Below, piece after piece: positions 8,113 to 15,157 of a DNA stretch of 32,233 nt. The stretch comes from Acetobacteraceae bacterium (GTDB lineage Bacteria > Pseudomonadota > Alphaproteobacteria > Acetobacterales > Acetobacteraceae): the NCBI GenBank assembly GCA_947373495.1, contig CANBXZ010000011.1:1-32233 (forward strand). Reading direction: 5' to 3'. Both the position numbers and the translations under genes were made by a program. Every line of letters starts with the position of its first letter. Within the stretch, counting starts at the first letter, position 1. The notes beneath the pieces are model-generated. The model worked only from the letters and a program-made list of their open reading frames with translations, did not search any database and was not told the origin of the DNA.

Positions 8113-8993
8113 GCCACCGGGTTCTCCAGCACGCCGATGCCCTCCACCGCCACGCGCACCACATCGCCCGGCTTCAGGAACACCGGCGGCTTGAAGCCGA
8201 TGCCGACGCCAACCGGCGTGCCGGTGGCGATCACGTCGCCCGGCTCCAGCGTGATGTAGCTGCTGATGCATTCGATCAGGGTGGGGATGTCGAAGATCAG
8301 GTCCTTCACCAGCACGTCCTGGCGCTTCTCGCCGTTCACATGCGTGGTCAGGTGCAGCAGCTTCGGGTCCGGCACCTCGTCGGCGGTCAGGATGGCGGGG
8401 CCCATCGGGCAGAAGCTGTCGATGCCCTTGCCCAGGATCCACTGGCGATGCTTGTGCTGCAGGGTGCGCGCCGTCACGTCGTTGACGATGGTGTAGCCGA
8501 ACACGTGCGCAAGCGCGTCCGCCTTGCTGATGCCGCGGCCGCCCTTGCCGATCACCACCGCCAACTCGCCCTCGTAGTCGGTGCTGTTCGAGGTATCGAG
8601 CTGGCTGAGGATCGGCTCGCCCGGCGCGATGATGGCGGTGGCCGGCTTGCTGAACACCACCGGCGCTTCCGGCACCACTTCCTTGGCGGAGGCGTCGAAG
8701 CCGCTGCCGGCGAATTCAGCGGCGTGCTCGTAGTAGTTCTTGCCGACGCAGAACACGTTCTTCGGCGGCCGCGGAATCGGCGCGCACAGGATGGCGCCTT
8801 CCACCACCGGGGCGGTTTCGGCGGCCTTGCGGGCATGTTCCAGCGCCGCGGCGCCGCCGCTGATGAAGGCCGGCATGTTGCCGCCGGCCAGCGCCGGGTC
8901 CACCGCCGCCAGGTCCAGCACCGCGCCATCGGCGCGCAGCGCGCCGATATGGGTGCCAACGGTGTTCGGACGCTTGAAGGTTACCAGGCGCAT
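8109..8993 (-). CDS. Fumarylacetoacetate hydrolase family protein
   Basis: Cytoplasmic FAH-fold enzyme, 294 aa, with an N-terminal domain (about 1-75) and the catalytic domain after KNVFCVGKNYYEH. The metal site is visible: TDYEGELAVVIGK gives Glu141 and Glu143, and GYTIVNDVTART gives Asp172; Glu110 to Pro116 (EAPVVFSKP) and DSFCPMGP are further family signatures. Members include 2-keto-4-pentenoate hydratases, acylpyruvate hydrolases and oxaloacetate decarboxylases; this length and the KNYYEHAAE motif fit the acylpyruvase/ureidoglycolate-lyase-like group, but the exact reaction cannot be decided. It lies 11 bp downstream of the amidase and overlaps the TTT receptor by 4 bp. Confidence 0.92.
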   Translation of the reverse strand: MRLVTFKRPNTVGTHIGALRADGAVLDLAAVDPALAGGNMPAFISGGAAALEHARKAAETAPVVEGAILCAPIPRPPKNVFCVGKNYYEHAAEFAGSGFDASAKEVVPEAPVVFSKPATAIIAPGEPILSQLDTSNSTDYEGELAVVIGKGGRGISKADALAHVFGYTIVNDVTARTLQHKHRQWILGKGIDSFCPMGPAILTADEVPDPKLLHLTTHVNGEKRQDVLVKDLIFDIPTLIECISSYITLEPGDVIATGTPVGVGIGFKPPVFLKPGDVVRVAVEGIGVLENPVA

Positions 8994-9004
8994 CGGGGTG
9001 CTTC

Positions 9005-10414
9005 CTATTCCGGCTGGGCGAGAGGGATTTCGGCGGCGATTTCCAACGCCCGGGCGGCGCGGAACACCAGGTCGTCGCGGTACAGCGCGGCGGCCAATTG
9101 CACGGCGCGCGGCATGCCATGTTCATCCACGCCGATCGGCACGGAGATGGCGGGCTGGCGCGTCAGGTTGAAGGCGAAGGTCCAGGGCGCCCAGTCGCGC
9201 CACAGCGCCTCCACCGGCTTCAGCGTCGGCTGGTCGGCGGCGAAGGCGGCGGTGGGGGTGCAGGCGGTCAGCATCAGGTCGTATTTCTGGTGGAAGCGGG
9301 CGGCGGCGTGGGCGGCCTCGATCCGCATCGCCTCGGCGCCGAGGAAATCCACCGCGCTCATGCCGCCTTCCAGCCGGGCCACTTCGGCCAGCCCGGCATC
9401 CAGCAAATGGCGCTTTTCCTCCGGCATGGTCTGCACCAGCCGGGCCAGCGCCACGCCCCAGACCCGGCCGAAGATCTCCCGCGTGTCGGGCAGCATCGGG
9501 TCGGCTTCCTCGACGATGGCGCCCTGTTCCGCCAGCAATTGCGCCGCGCCGGCCAGGGCGGCGCGGCCGTCCTCGTCCAGCGGCGGGGCGAAGCCCAGGC
9601 GGGTCACGATGCCGATGCGCAGGCCGGCGACGCCGTCCTCGATGCCGTCGCGCCAGTCCCGCCCCAGGGAGCCAGGTTCGTCCGGCAGGCTGAACGGGTC
9701 GCGCAGGTCGTGCCGGGCCATGGCGCTGAACATCAGCGCGTTGTCGCGCACCGTGCGGGTCATCGGCCCGGCGCAGGCGACATTGGCGAAGGCGCCCAGC
9801 GGCCATTGCGGCACCCGGCCAAAGCTTGGCTTCAGCCCCACCAGGCCGCAGAACGCGGCGGGGATGCGGATGGAGCCGCCGGCATCGGTGCCGAGGTGCA
9901 GCGGCCCGAAGCAGGCGGCGCCCGCGGCACCGGCGCCGCTGCTGCTGCCGCCCACGGTGCGCTCGCGATTCCAGGGGTTGCGGGTAATGCCGTGCAGCGG
10001 GCAGTCGCCGGGGGATTTCCAGCCGAATTCGGTGGTGGTGGTCTTGCCCAAAATCACCGCGCCGGCCTGCTTCAGCCCCAGCACCGCCGGGGCATCCTCG
10101 GTCACCGGGGTGGTGGGCGTGGTCTTGCTGCCGCGCCGGGTCGGGAAGCCGGCCAGGTTCAGCAGGTCCTTCACCGTGCTCGGTACGCCATCCAGCAGCC
10201 CCAGCGGGCGGCCCGCCATCCAGCGCGCCTCGCTCTCCCCGGCGGCCTGCAGGGCCCGCGGGTTCATCACCGCGAAGGCGTTCACCCAGGGATTGAAGCG
10301 CGCCACCCGCTCCATCACCGCCTTCAGTGCCTCCACCGGGGAAAGCCGCCGCCGGGCATACAGCCCGAGCAGGGTCTCGGCGGACATCAGGGCGGGGTCG
10401 GTGGCTTCGGGCAT
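9005..10414 (-). CDS. Amidase (amidase signature family)
   Basis: Serine amidase, 469 aa, hydrolysing a carboxamide to acid plus amine or ammonia. The Ser-cisSer-Lys triad is complete: Lys82 in GVPSTVKDLLN, cis-Ser157 in TVGGSSSGAGAA, nucleophile Ser181 in GTDAGGSIRIPAAFCG; spacings of 75 and 24 residues equal those of mammalian FAAH. No export signal, so cytoplasmic. ATG 10414 has GGAAGG upstream with about seven bases of spacing; the 28-codon upstream extension lacks support. First gene of the leftward operon amidase, FAH hydrolase, TTT receptor, M20 peptidase. Divergent from the outer-membrane protein gene across 112 bp. GatA is unlikely because no GatB/GatC adjoins it. Confidence 0.92.
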   Translation of the reverse strand: MPEATDPALMSAETLLGLYARRRLSPVEALKAVMERVARFNPWVNAFAVMNPRALQAAGESEARWMAGRPLGLLDGVPSTVKDLLNLAGFPTRRGSKTTPTTPVTEDAPAVLGLKQAGAVILGKTTTTEFGWKSPGDCPLHGITRNPWNRERTVGGSSSGAGAAGAACFGPLHLGTDAGGSIRIPAAFCGLVGLKPSFGRVPQWPLGAFANVACAGPMTRTVRDNALMFSAMARHDLRDPFSLPDEPGSLGRDWRDGIEDGVAGLRIGIVTRLGFAPPLDEDGRAALAGAAQLLAEQGAIVEEADPMLPDTREIFGRVWGVALARLVQTMPEEKRHLLDAGLAEVARLEGGMSAVDFLGAEAMRIEAAHAAARFHQKYDLMLTACTPTAAFAADQPTLKPVEALWRDWAPWTFAFNLTRQPAISVPIGVDEHGMPRAVQLAAALYRDDLVFRAARALEIAAEIPLAQPE

Positions 10415-10526
10415 GCGGGCGCCTTCCGGGGTCAGGGCCGACTGTGCCGGCAGGGCCTTGCGGCAGCCCTCCGGCGGCGAGGCGCTGCGGTAGCGCAATC
10501 ACGGCGCCGCCGCTAGCCTGACGAAA

Positions 10527-11810
10527 ATGCGAGTCCCCGCCCGTTTCCTCCGTGCCGGCCTGGCGCTGGCCCTGCTGGTGCCGAGCCTGGTGTCGAGCCT
10601 GGCACCCAGCCCGGCCACCGCCCGCAGCCGCCCCTCGCCCGGCAACCTGGCCAGCCGCCTGCGCAACCTGGAAGCCCCGGACAGCCAGGGCGAGCAGCCC
10701 ACCGCGTTCAGCCTGGATGGCCAGTTCGTCAACCAGCTCAGCTACGAACGCATGCGCCAGGGCAACCACGTCACCGACCTGGCCTATGACCGCGCCGCGG
10801 TGTCCGCCAAGCTGCAGGGGCCGGCCGGGCTGTCGCTGTCCACCACGCTGCGGCTGGAACCGGGGCCCAGCAGCCCCGCCGGCCTGGTGCCGCGCCACAC
10901 CGGCTATGCCGAAACCCTGATCCTGCGCTGGACCCAGGACCCCTGGCGGGTCTTTGCCGGCAAGATCAACCCGCGCTTCGGCGCCGCCTGGTCCCGCGCC
11001 CCCGGCGTGTTCGGCGCCGACTACGCCAGCGACTACCAACTGCGGGAAAAGCTGGGCGCCGGGGCGCGGATCTGGGTGGACGACATCCTCGACCTGCCCG
11101 ACCCGCTTGGCTACCAGAGCCTGCAATTCGAGGTGTTCCAGGCCGATACCAGCTTCCTCTCGGCCAGCGCCTTCGCCCCGCGCTGGAGCCTGGCCACCAC
11201 CGAGGCCGACCCGCTGGGCGGCACCGAGACCACCACCATCCGCCAGCGCTGGCGCGCCAGCCGGCAGTTGGGCGGCGCCGACAATCGCCGCGGGCTGGGC
11301 GGCATGACCGTCTCCTGGGTGGGCACCGAGCACGAGGTGCCGGGCGGGCAGATCGCCTACAATGCCGGCGTCTCGCTGCGCCGCGCCGGGCTGGACGCGC
11401 AACTGGCCGGCCGCGCCACGAACGAGGTCGGCAGCGTCGCCGGCATCGAGGGCGCCTTCCCGCTTGGCGCCGACTTCCGCCTGGTGCCGGCGCTGGAATA
11501 CGCCCGCCGCACCGGCGCCGATGGCTACCAGGGCCGCAACGCCGATTGGTGGACCGCGGCGCTGACCCTGAAGCGCGGCGCCCTCAGCCTTGCCTATGCC
11601 TGGATGCAGCGGCGCGAGACCGATGCCCCCGTGGCCGAGCACGCCATCGGCCGGCAGCACACCGCCAACGCCACGCTGGACCTCGGCCGCGCCACCGGAC
11701 TGGCACTGCTGACCAATGCCGCCGTCTCGCTGGACTGGCGGCGCCGCACTGAACTGGGCGAGCGCATCCAGGGCTTTGGCACTTCCTTCGTCGTCAGCCT
11801 ACCCTTCTGA
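10527..11810 (+). CDS. Outer-membrane beta-barrel protein of unknown specificity
   Basis: Predicted 427-aa outer-membrane protein. An N-terminal export signal (MRVPARFLRAGLALALLVPS, cleavage probably after the ATA near residue 32) precedes a chain of alternating polar/hydrophobic strands separated by Gly/Asp-rich turns, such as FSLDGQFVNQLSYERM, AKLQGPAGLSLSTTLRLE and AFPLGADFRLVPALEYARR. The protein ends in FVVSLPF; a terminal Phe after alternating hydrophobics is the BAM recognition signature of barrels. I do not recognise a named porin family. The ribosome site before ATG 10527 is poor. It lies 20 bp ahead of a polysaccharide deacetylase on the same strand, which hints at a cell-envelope role for the pair. 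Confidence 0.78.
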   Translation: MRVPARFLRAGLALALLVPSLVSSLAPSPATARSRPSPGNLASRLRNLEAPDSQGEQPTAFSLDGQFVNQLSYERMRQGNHVTDLAYDRAAVSAKLQGPAGLSLSTTLRLEPGPSSPAGLVPRHTGYAETLILRWTQDPWRVFAGKINPRFGAAWSRAPGVFGADYASDYQLREKLGAGARIWVDDILDLPDPLGYQSLQFEVFQADTSFLSASAFAPRWSLATTEADPLGGTETTTIRQRWRASRQLGGADNRRGLGGMTVSWVGTEHEVPGGQIAYNAGVSLRRAGLDAQLAGRATNEVGSVAGIEGAFPLGADFRLVPALEYARRTGADGYQGRNADWWTAALTLKRGALSLAYAWMQRRETDAPVAEHAIGRQHTANATLDLGRATGLALLTNAAVSLDWRRRTELGERIQGFGTSFVVSLPF

Positions 11811-11830
11811 CGCAAGCACGGAGAACGACG

Positions 11831-12724
11831 ATGGCAGACCCGAAAAAGCCCTGGGAATGGCCCGAGGAGTACTGGCGCACCGCCATCAACCGCGCCCGCG
11901 CCGGCCGCAGCCTGAAGCCGCGCTGCTGGCCGGGCGGCGCCCGCTGCGCCGTGGCGCTGAGCTTTGACAGCGACCACGACACCACCCCGCTGCGCGACGG
12001 TGATGAAAGCCCGATGCGGATCAGCCAGGGCCAGTACGGCAACCGCCAGGGCGTGCCGCGCATCCGCCGCCTGCTGGACCGCCACAGCATCCGCGCCAGC
12101 TTCTACGTGCCGGCGGTGACCGCGCTGATCTACCCGGACGAACAGCGCGCGCTGGTGGATGAGGGCCATGAGATCGGCATCCACAGCTGGATCCACGAGG
12201 CCAATACCGCCCTGCCGCCCGGCGTGGAGCGCGAGCTGACGCTGCGTTCAGCCGATGTGCTGGAAAAGGTCAGCGGCCGCCGCCCGGTGGGCATCCGCAC
12301 CGCGTCCTGGGATTTCTCGGTCGATACCATGGGCATCATCGAGGAGATGGGCCTGCTGTACGACAGCAGCCTGATGGGCGACGACGAGCCCTATGAGCTG
12401 ATGGACCAGGGCCGCCCGACCGGCGTGGTGGAATTGCCGCCGGAATGGATCCGCGACGACGCGCCCTACTTCATGTTCGTGCGCTTTTCCGGCCTGCGCC
12501 CCTACACCCCGCCTTCCAGCGTGCTGGAGATCTTCAAGGCCGAGTTCGACGGCGCCTATGCGGAAGGCGGGCTGTTCCTGCTGACCATGCACCCGCACAT
12601 CATCGGCCACCGCAGCCGCATGCCGCTGCTGGAGGCGCTGGTGGAATACATCAAGGGCCATGACGGGGTGTGGTTCGCCACGCATGAGGAAGTGGCGCGG
12701 TATGCCAAGGATGAGGCGGGCTGA
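11831..12724 (+). CDS. Polysaccharide deacetylase family protein (NodB domain)
   Basis: Carbohydrate esterase family 4-like enzyme, 297 aa, with no signal peptide. The NodB motifs are present in the variant form seen in HpPgdA/PuuE-like members: AVALSFDSDHDTTP (Asp46, Asp48) in place of TFDDG, the metal-binding IGIHSWIHEAN (His118, His122), then GIRTASWDFS and LLTMHPHIIGH. The lack of an export signal argues against a classic periplasmic peptidoglycan deacetylase; an allantoinase-like or other cyclic-amide hydrolase role is possible. The ATG at 11831 has GGAG nine bases upstream. It follows the barrel protein by 20 bp and ends 13 bp from the convergent STAS gene. Confidence 0.88.
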   Translation: MADPKKPWEWPEEYWRTAINRARAGRSLKPRCWPGGARCAVALSFDSDHDTTPLRDGDESPMRISQGQYGNRQGVPRIRRLLDRHSIRASFYVPAVTALIYPDEQRALVDEGHEIGIHSWIHEANTALPPGVERELTLRSADVLEKVSGRRPVGIRTASWDFSVDTMGIIEEMGLLYDSSLMGDDEPYELMDQGRPTGVVELPPEWIRDDAPYFMFVRFSGLRPYTPPSSVLEIFKAEFDGAYAEGGLFLLTMHPHIIGHRSRMPLLEALVEYIKGHDGVWFATHEEVARYAKDEAG

Positions 12725-12737
12725 CCGCCGCCCGGGC

Positions 12738-13070
12738 CTACCCCAGCGCGGCCGCCGCCTGGGCCGCGCTGGCGAAGCTCGGCACCACCTTGTCCACCCC
12801 GGTGCTTTCCAGCACCTCCGCCACCGCCGGCTGCACCGCGGCCAGGCCGAAGCGGGCGCGGTTGGTGGCGGCCTGCTTCACCGCCACCAGCAGCACCCGC
12901 AACCCGGCGGAGGAGCAGTAGCGCAGCTTCGCCAGGTCCAGCACCAGCACGCCGTTTTCCGGCAGCGCCGCCAGTACCCGCGGCTCCAGCGCCGGGGCGC
13001 TGTCCTGGTCCAGCCGGCCGGCCAGGTGCAGCACCACCCCACCGGGGATGGGCGAATGCGTGATCTCCAT
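12738..13070 (-). CDS. STAS domain protein (anti-sigma factor antagonist-like)
   Basis: Stand-alone STAS domain of 110 aa, the size of SpoIIAA/RsbV-type regulators that switch partners with an anti-sigma kinase. The core ENGVLVLDLAKLRYCSSAGLR places Ser53-Ser54 where SpoIIAA has its Asp-Ser, with Ser54 at the phosphorylatable position. The Asp that normally precedes it is Ser53 here. No kinase (RsbW/SpoIIAB), phosphatase or sigma gene is within the window, so its partner must be encoded elsewhere. It is downstream of a TTT receptor on the same strand, separated by a 10-bp-stem hairpin, so it is probably transcribed independently. Confidence 0.88.
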   Translation of the reverse strand: MEITHSPIPGGVVLHLAGRLDQDSAPALEPRVLAALPENGVLVLDLAKLRYCSSAGLRVLLVAVKQAATNRARFGLAAVQPAVAEVLESTGVDKVVPSFASAAQAAAALG

Positions 13071-13092
13071 GGCGGCAACCCCCTGCGCGACA

Positions 13093-13117
13093 GGCCGGAA
13101 TGTTAACCATTCCGGCC
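13093..13117 (-). terminator. Perfect 10-bp-stem hairpin between TTT receptor and STAS gene
   Basis: GGCCGGAATG (13093-13102) and CATTCCGGCC (13108-13117) are exact reverse complements around a TTAAC loop. The hairpin starts nine bases after the TTT receptor's stop on the minus strand and lies 23 bp before the STAS start. There is no U-tract on either side, so it would be a weak or Rho-assisted terminator, or an mRNA-stabilising 3' stem. An operator for the STAS gene is the alternative. Confidence 0.5.
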
Positions 13118-13125
13118 CCCGTCGC

Positions 13126-14109
13126 TCAACTGGCGACGATACCGGCGGCCCGGGCCACCCCGGTCCATTCCTTCACATAGTCGCCGATGTACTGGCTGAA
13201 GGCGGCGCCCACCAACGGCGCCGGCGGCGGGTAGCTCGCCAGGTCGGCCAGCTTCTGGCGGATCTCCGGGTTGGCCATGGCGGCCACGGTCACCTCGGTC
13301 AGCCTGGCCGCGATCGGCGCCGGCAGCGCCTTGGGGCCGGAAATGCCGATCCAGGTGGTGCAGGTCAGCCGCGGCAGGCCCAGTTCGGCGAAGGTCGGCA
13401 CCTCCGGCACCGCCGGCACCCGGGCCGGGGTGGAAACCGCCAGCGCCCGCAGCGTGCCGTCCTTCAGCATGCCGACATAGGTGGTCAGCGGGTCGAACAG
13501 GCTTTCGATCTGGCCGGCCAGCATGTCCTGCAAGGCCGGGGCACTGCCGCGATAGGGCACGTGGTCCAGCCTGGTCAGCCCGGCTTCCTTGCCCAGCACC
13601 TCGCCCATCAGGTGGGTGATGCTGCCGATGCCGCTGCTGCCGTAGCGCACGCCGCGCGCCGACTTCGCCGCGGCGATGTAGTCCGCCATGGTCTTGATCG
13701 GGCTGTCCGCCCGCACCATCAACGCATTGCCGGTGTCGCACATCATGGCCAGGTGGCTGAAGTCGGCCACCGGGTCATAGGGCAGTTGCGGGTAGATGCC
13801 GGGGGCGATGCCGTGCGGGCTGGCATGGCTGACCACCAACGTATAGCCATCCGCCGCGGCCTTGGCGCACATGTCGGCGCCGATGCTGCCGCCGGCGCCG
13901 GCGCGGTTTTCCACCACCACCTGCTGGCCCAGCGCCGCGCTGAAGGCCGGGGTCAGCAGGCGGGAGACGGTGTCGGCCAGGCCGCCGGGCGGGAAGGTGA
14001 CGATCAGCCGTATCGGCATGCGGCTGGGCCAGGCGGCCCCTTGGGCGCGCAGCAGGCCGGGCGAGGCCAGGCCGGCGGCAGCCAGGCCCAACAGGTGGCG
14101 TCGTTGCAT
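13126..14109 (-). CDS. TTT substrate-binding protein next to decarboxylase-like gene
   Basis: Bug/TctC-family receptor of 327 aa. Export signal MQRRHLLGLAAAGLASPGLL ends near LRAQG, and the mature chain opens PSRMPIRLIVTFPPGGLAD. VVENRAGAGGSIGADM, ADGYTLVVSHAS, RYGSSGIGSITH and HVPYRGSAPALQDMLAG follow the family order. I chose ATG 14109, preceded by GGGAG with eight bases of spacing, over an in-frame GTG nine bases upstream. It is 95 bp downstream of an arylmalonate-decarboxylase-like gene on the same strand, probably one transcript. That suggests the ligand is a small dicarboxylate or a 2-substituted acid. Confidence 0.92.
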   Translation of the reverse strand: MQRRHLLGLAAAGLASPGLLRAQGAAWPSRMPIRLIVTFPPGGLADTVSRLLTPAFSAALGQQVVVENRAGAGGSIGADMCAKAAADGYTLVVSHASPHGIAPGIYPQLPYDPVADFSHLAMMCDTGNALMVRADSPIKTMADYIAAAKSARGVRYGSSGIGSITHLMGEVLGKEAGLTRLDHVPYRGSAPALQDMLAGQIESLFDPLTTYVGMLKDGTLRALAVSTPARVPAVPEVPTFAELGLPRLTCTTWIGISGPKALPAPIAARLTEVTVAAMANPEIRQKLADLASYPPPAPLVGAAFSQYIGDYVKEWTGVARAAGIVAS

Positions 14110-14204
14110 GGGTGGCACTCCCGTTCACCAGAAAGCCGGGGGAACTGCCTGCGCCGTGGGCATTGCGGCGCGCGCGGTTCCGGTCGCGGCCGGACGGTGG
14201 CGGA

Positions 14205-14990
14205 CTACGCAAGCCGCGTGCCGAGCCTGGCCTTCCAGCCCTCGCCGGCGATGCAGGCGCGCAGCGTCGCGGCGCTGGGGGCCGCCGGGCGCAGCACCGC
14301 CTCCGCCACCCGCCACGCCAGGGCGAGCATGGAGGAGATCACCGGCACCCCGCCATGCGCCGGGTACTGGGCGATGCTGCCCAGCGTGGGCATGCCGGTG
14401 CCCAGCAGCACCACCGCATCCACGCCCGAGGGGTCCAGTGCCTCCAGCGCCAGCGTCGCCTCCGGCGATCCCAGGGCATAGATCGGGTGGAAGGCGTCGG
14501 CCGGCAGCGGCACCCGGGCCAGCCGCACCACCTCGAAGCCGCGGCTTTGCCAATAGGCCACGCTGGCCTCGGTCACGTCGTCCGGGTAGGGCGAAACCAG
14601 CCCCAGCCGGCGCGCCCCCAGCGCCACCAGCGCATCCCGCACCGCCCGGGCGGCGGTGATGAAGGGCACGTCCAGCCGCTGTTCCAACTGGGCCACCAGC
14701 ACGTCCTCGGCAGCGGCGCCGCAGTAGTAGGAAGCGCCGGTGACAGCCAGCGCATAGGCGGTGACCGGGGCGTTGTTCACCTGCGCCAGGGTGGCGTCCA
14801 ATGCCTCCAGGTATTGCCGCATGCGGGTGGCCACGCTGGCCTCCGCCTGGCCGACCAGCCGGGCCGCCACCCAGCCGACGCCGGGCGGCAGCAGCAGCGA
14901 CGCCTCGGCCTCCACCGTGGTGTTGGCGGGCGGCACCAACAGGCCCACCAGCCCGGCACGGGCGTATTCCAGCGGGAAAGGCTGCTTCAT
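14205..14990 (-). CDS. Arylmalonate decarboxylase / maleate isomerase superfamily protein lacking both catalytic Cys
   Basis: Asp/Glu-racemase-fold protein, 261 aa. The N-terminal GLVGLLVPPANTTVEAEA is the maleate-isomerase/AMDase opening, and AVTGASYYCG (residues 82-91), LVSPYPDDVTEASV (131-144) and VVLLGTGMPTLGSI (193-206) align with the AMDase active-site loops. In that alignment, done from memory of the family, the position of the isomerase first Cys (AMDase Gly74) is Val83 and the position of AMDase Cys188 is Gly197. Thr84 and Tyr135 of the carboxylate-binding pocket are kept. The one nearby Cys, Cys90, falls where AMDase has Arg81. So the fold and anion pocket persist without the normal cysteine acid/base. 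It precedes a TTT receptor in an apparent operon. Confidence 0.8.
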   Translation of the reverse strand: MKQPFPLEYARAGLVGLLVPPANTTVEAEASLLLPPGVGWVAARLVGQAEASVATRMRQYLEALDATLAQVNNAPVTAYALAVTGASYYCGAAAEDVLVAQLEQRLDVPFITAARAVRDALVALGARRLGLVSPYPDDVTEASVAYWQSRGFEVVRLARVPLPADAFHPIYALGSPEATLALEALDPSGVDAVVLLGTGMPTLGSIAQYPAHGGVPVISSMLALAWRVAEAVLRPAAPSAATLRACIAGEGWKARLGTRLA

Positions 14991-15020
14991 GGCATGCTTG
15001 CTCCTGACCCGGGCAGGCTA

Positions 15021-15058
15021 GGGTTTGATCGGCGCAGACTGAAGCGCCGATCAAACCC
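15021..15058. repeat. Perfect 15-bp inverted repeat (IR1)
   Basis: GGGTTTGATCGGCGC (15021-15035) is exactly complementary to GCGCCGATCAAACCC (15044-15058), with loop AGACTGAA. It lies 31 bp upstream of the decarboxylase-like start and 100 bp after the chemoreceptor stop, both on the minus strand. No T-run follows on either strand, so a simple intrinsic terminator is unlikely. Candidates are a terminator stem, a two-half-site operator (half-site centres 23 bp apart) or an mRNA leader hairpin. Confidence 0.75.
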
Positions 15059-15074
15059 AGGCTGATTGATTTGT

Positions 15075-15120
15075 CGCGTGATCCACACCTTTCGCTGAGT
15101 TCCCCCCAGCCGATCACGCG
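15075..15120. repeat. 9-bp inverted repeat with 28-base loop (IR2)
   Basis: CGCGTGATC (15075-15083) and GATCACGCG (15112-15120) are exact reverse complements. The element sits in the same intergenic gap as IR1, 16 bp away on the chemoreceptor side. Both repeats contain GATC. Confidence 0.6.
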
Positions 15121-15157
15121 CCAGCCCCATTGCCCCGGCATGCCGGCCGCCCGCGGT

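Noticed and set aside
8340-10493. 717-codon plus-strand frame across the FAH and amidase genes
   Set aside because: Opposite to two complete enzymes with intact catalytic residues; its composition is low-complexity Ser/Arg/Ala.
9123-11660. 845-codon minus-strand frame
   Set aside because: Spans the outer-membrane protein gene on the other strand and the amidase in another frame; Gly/Ala/Arg-rich without motifs.
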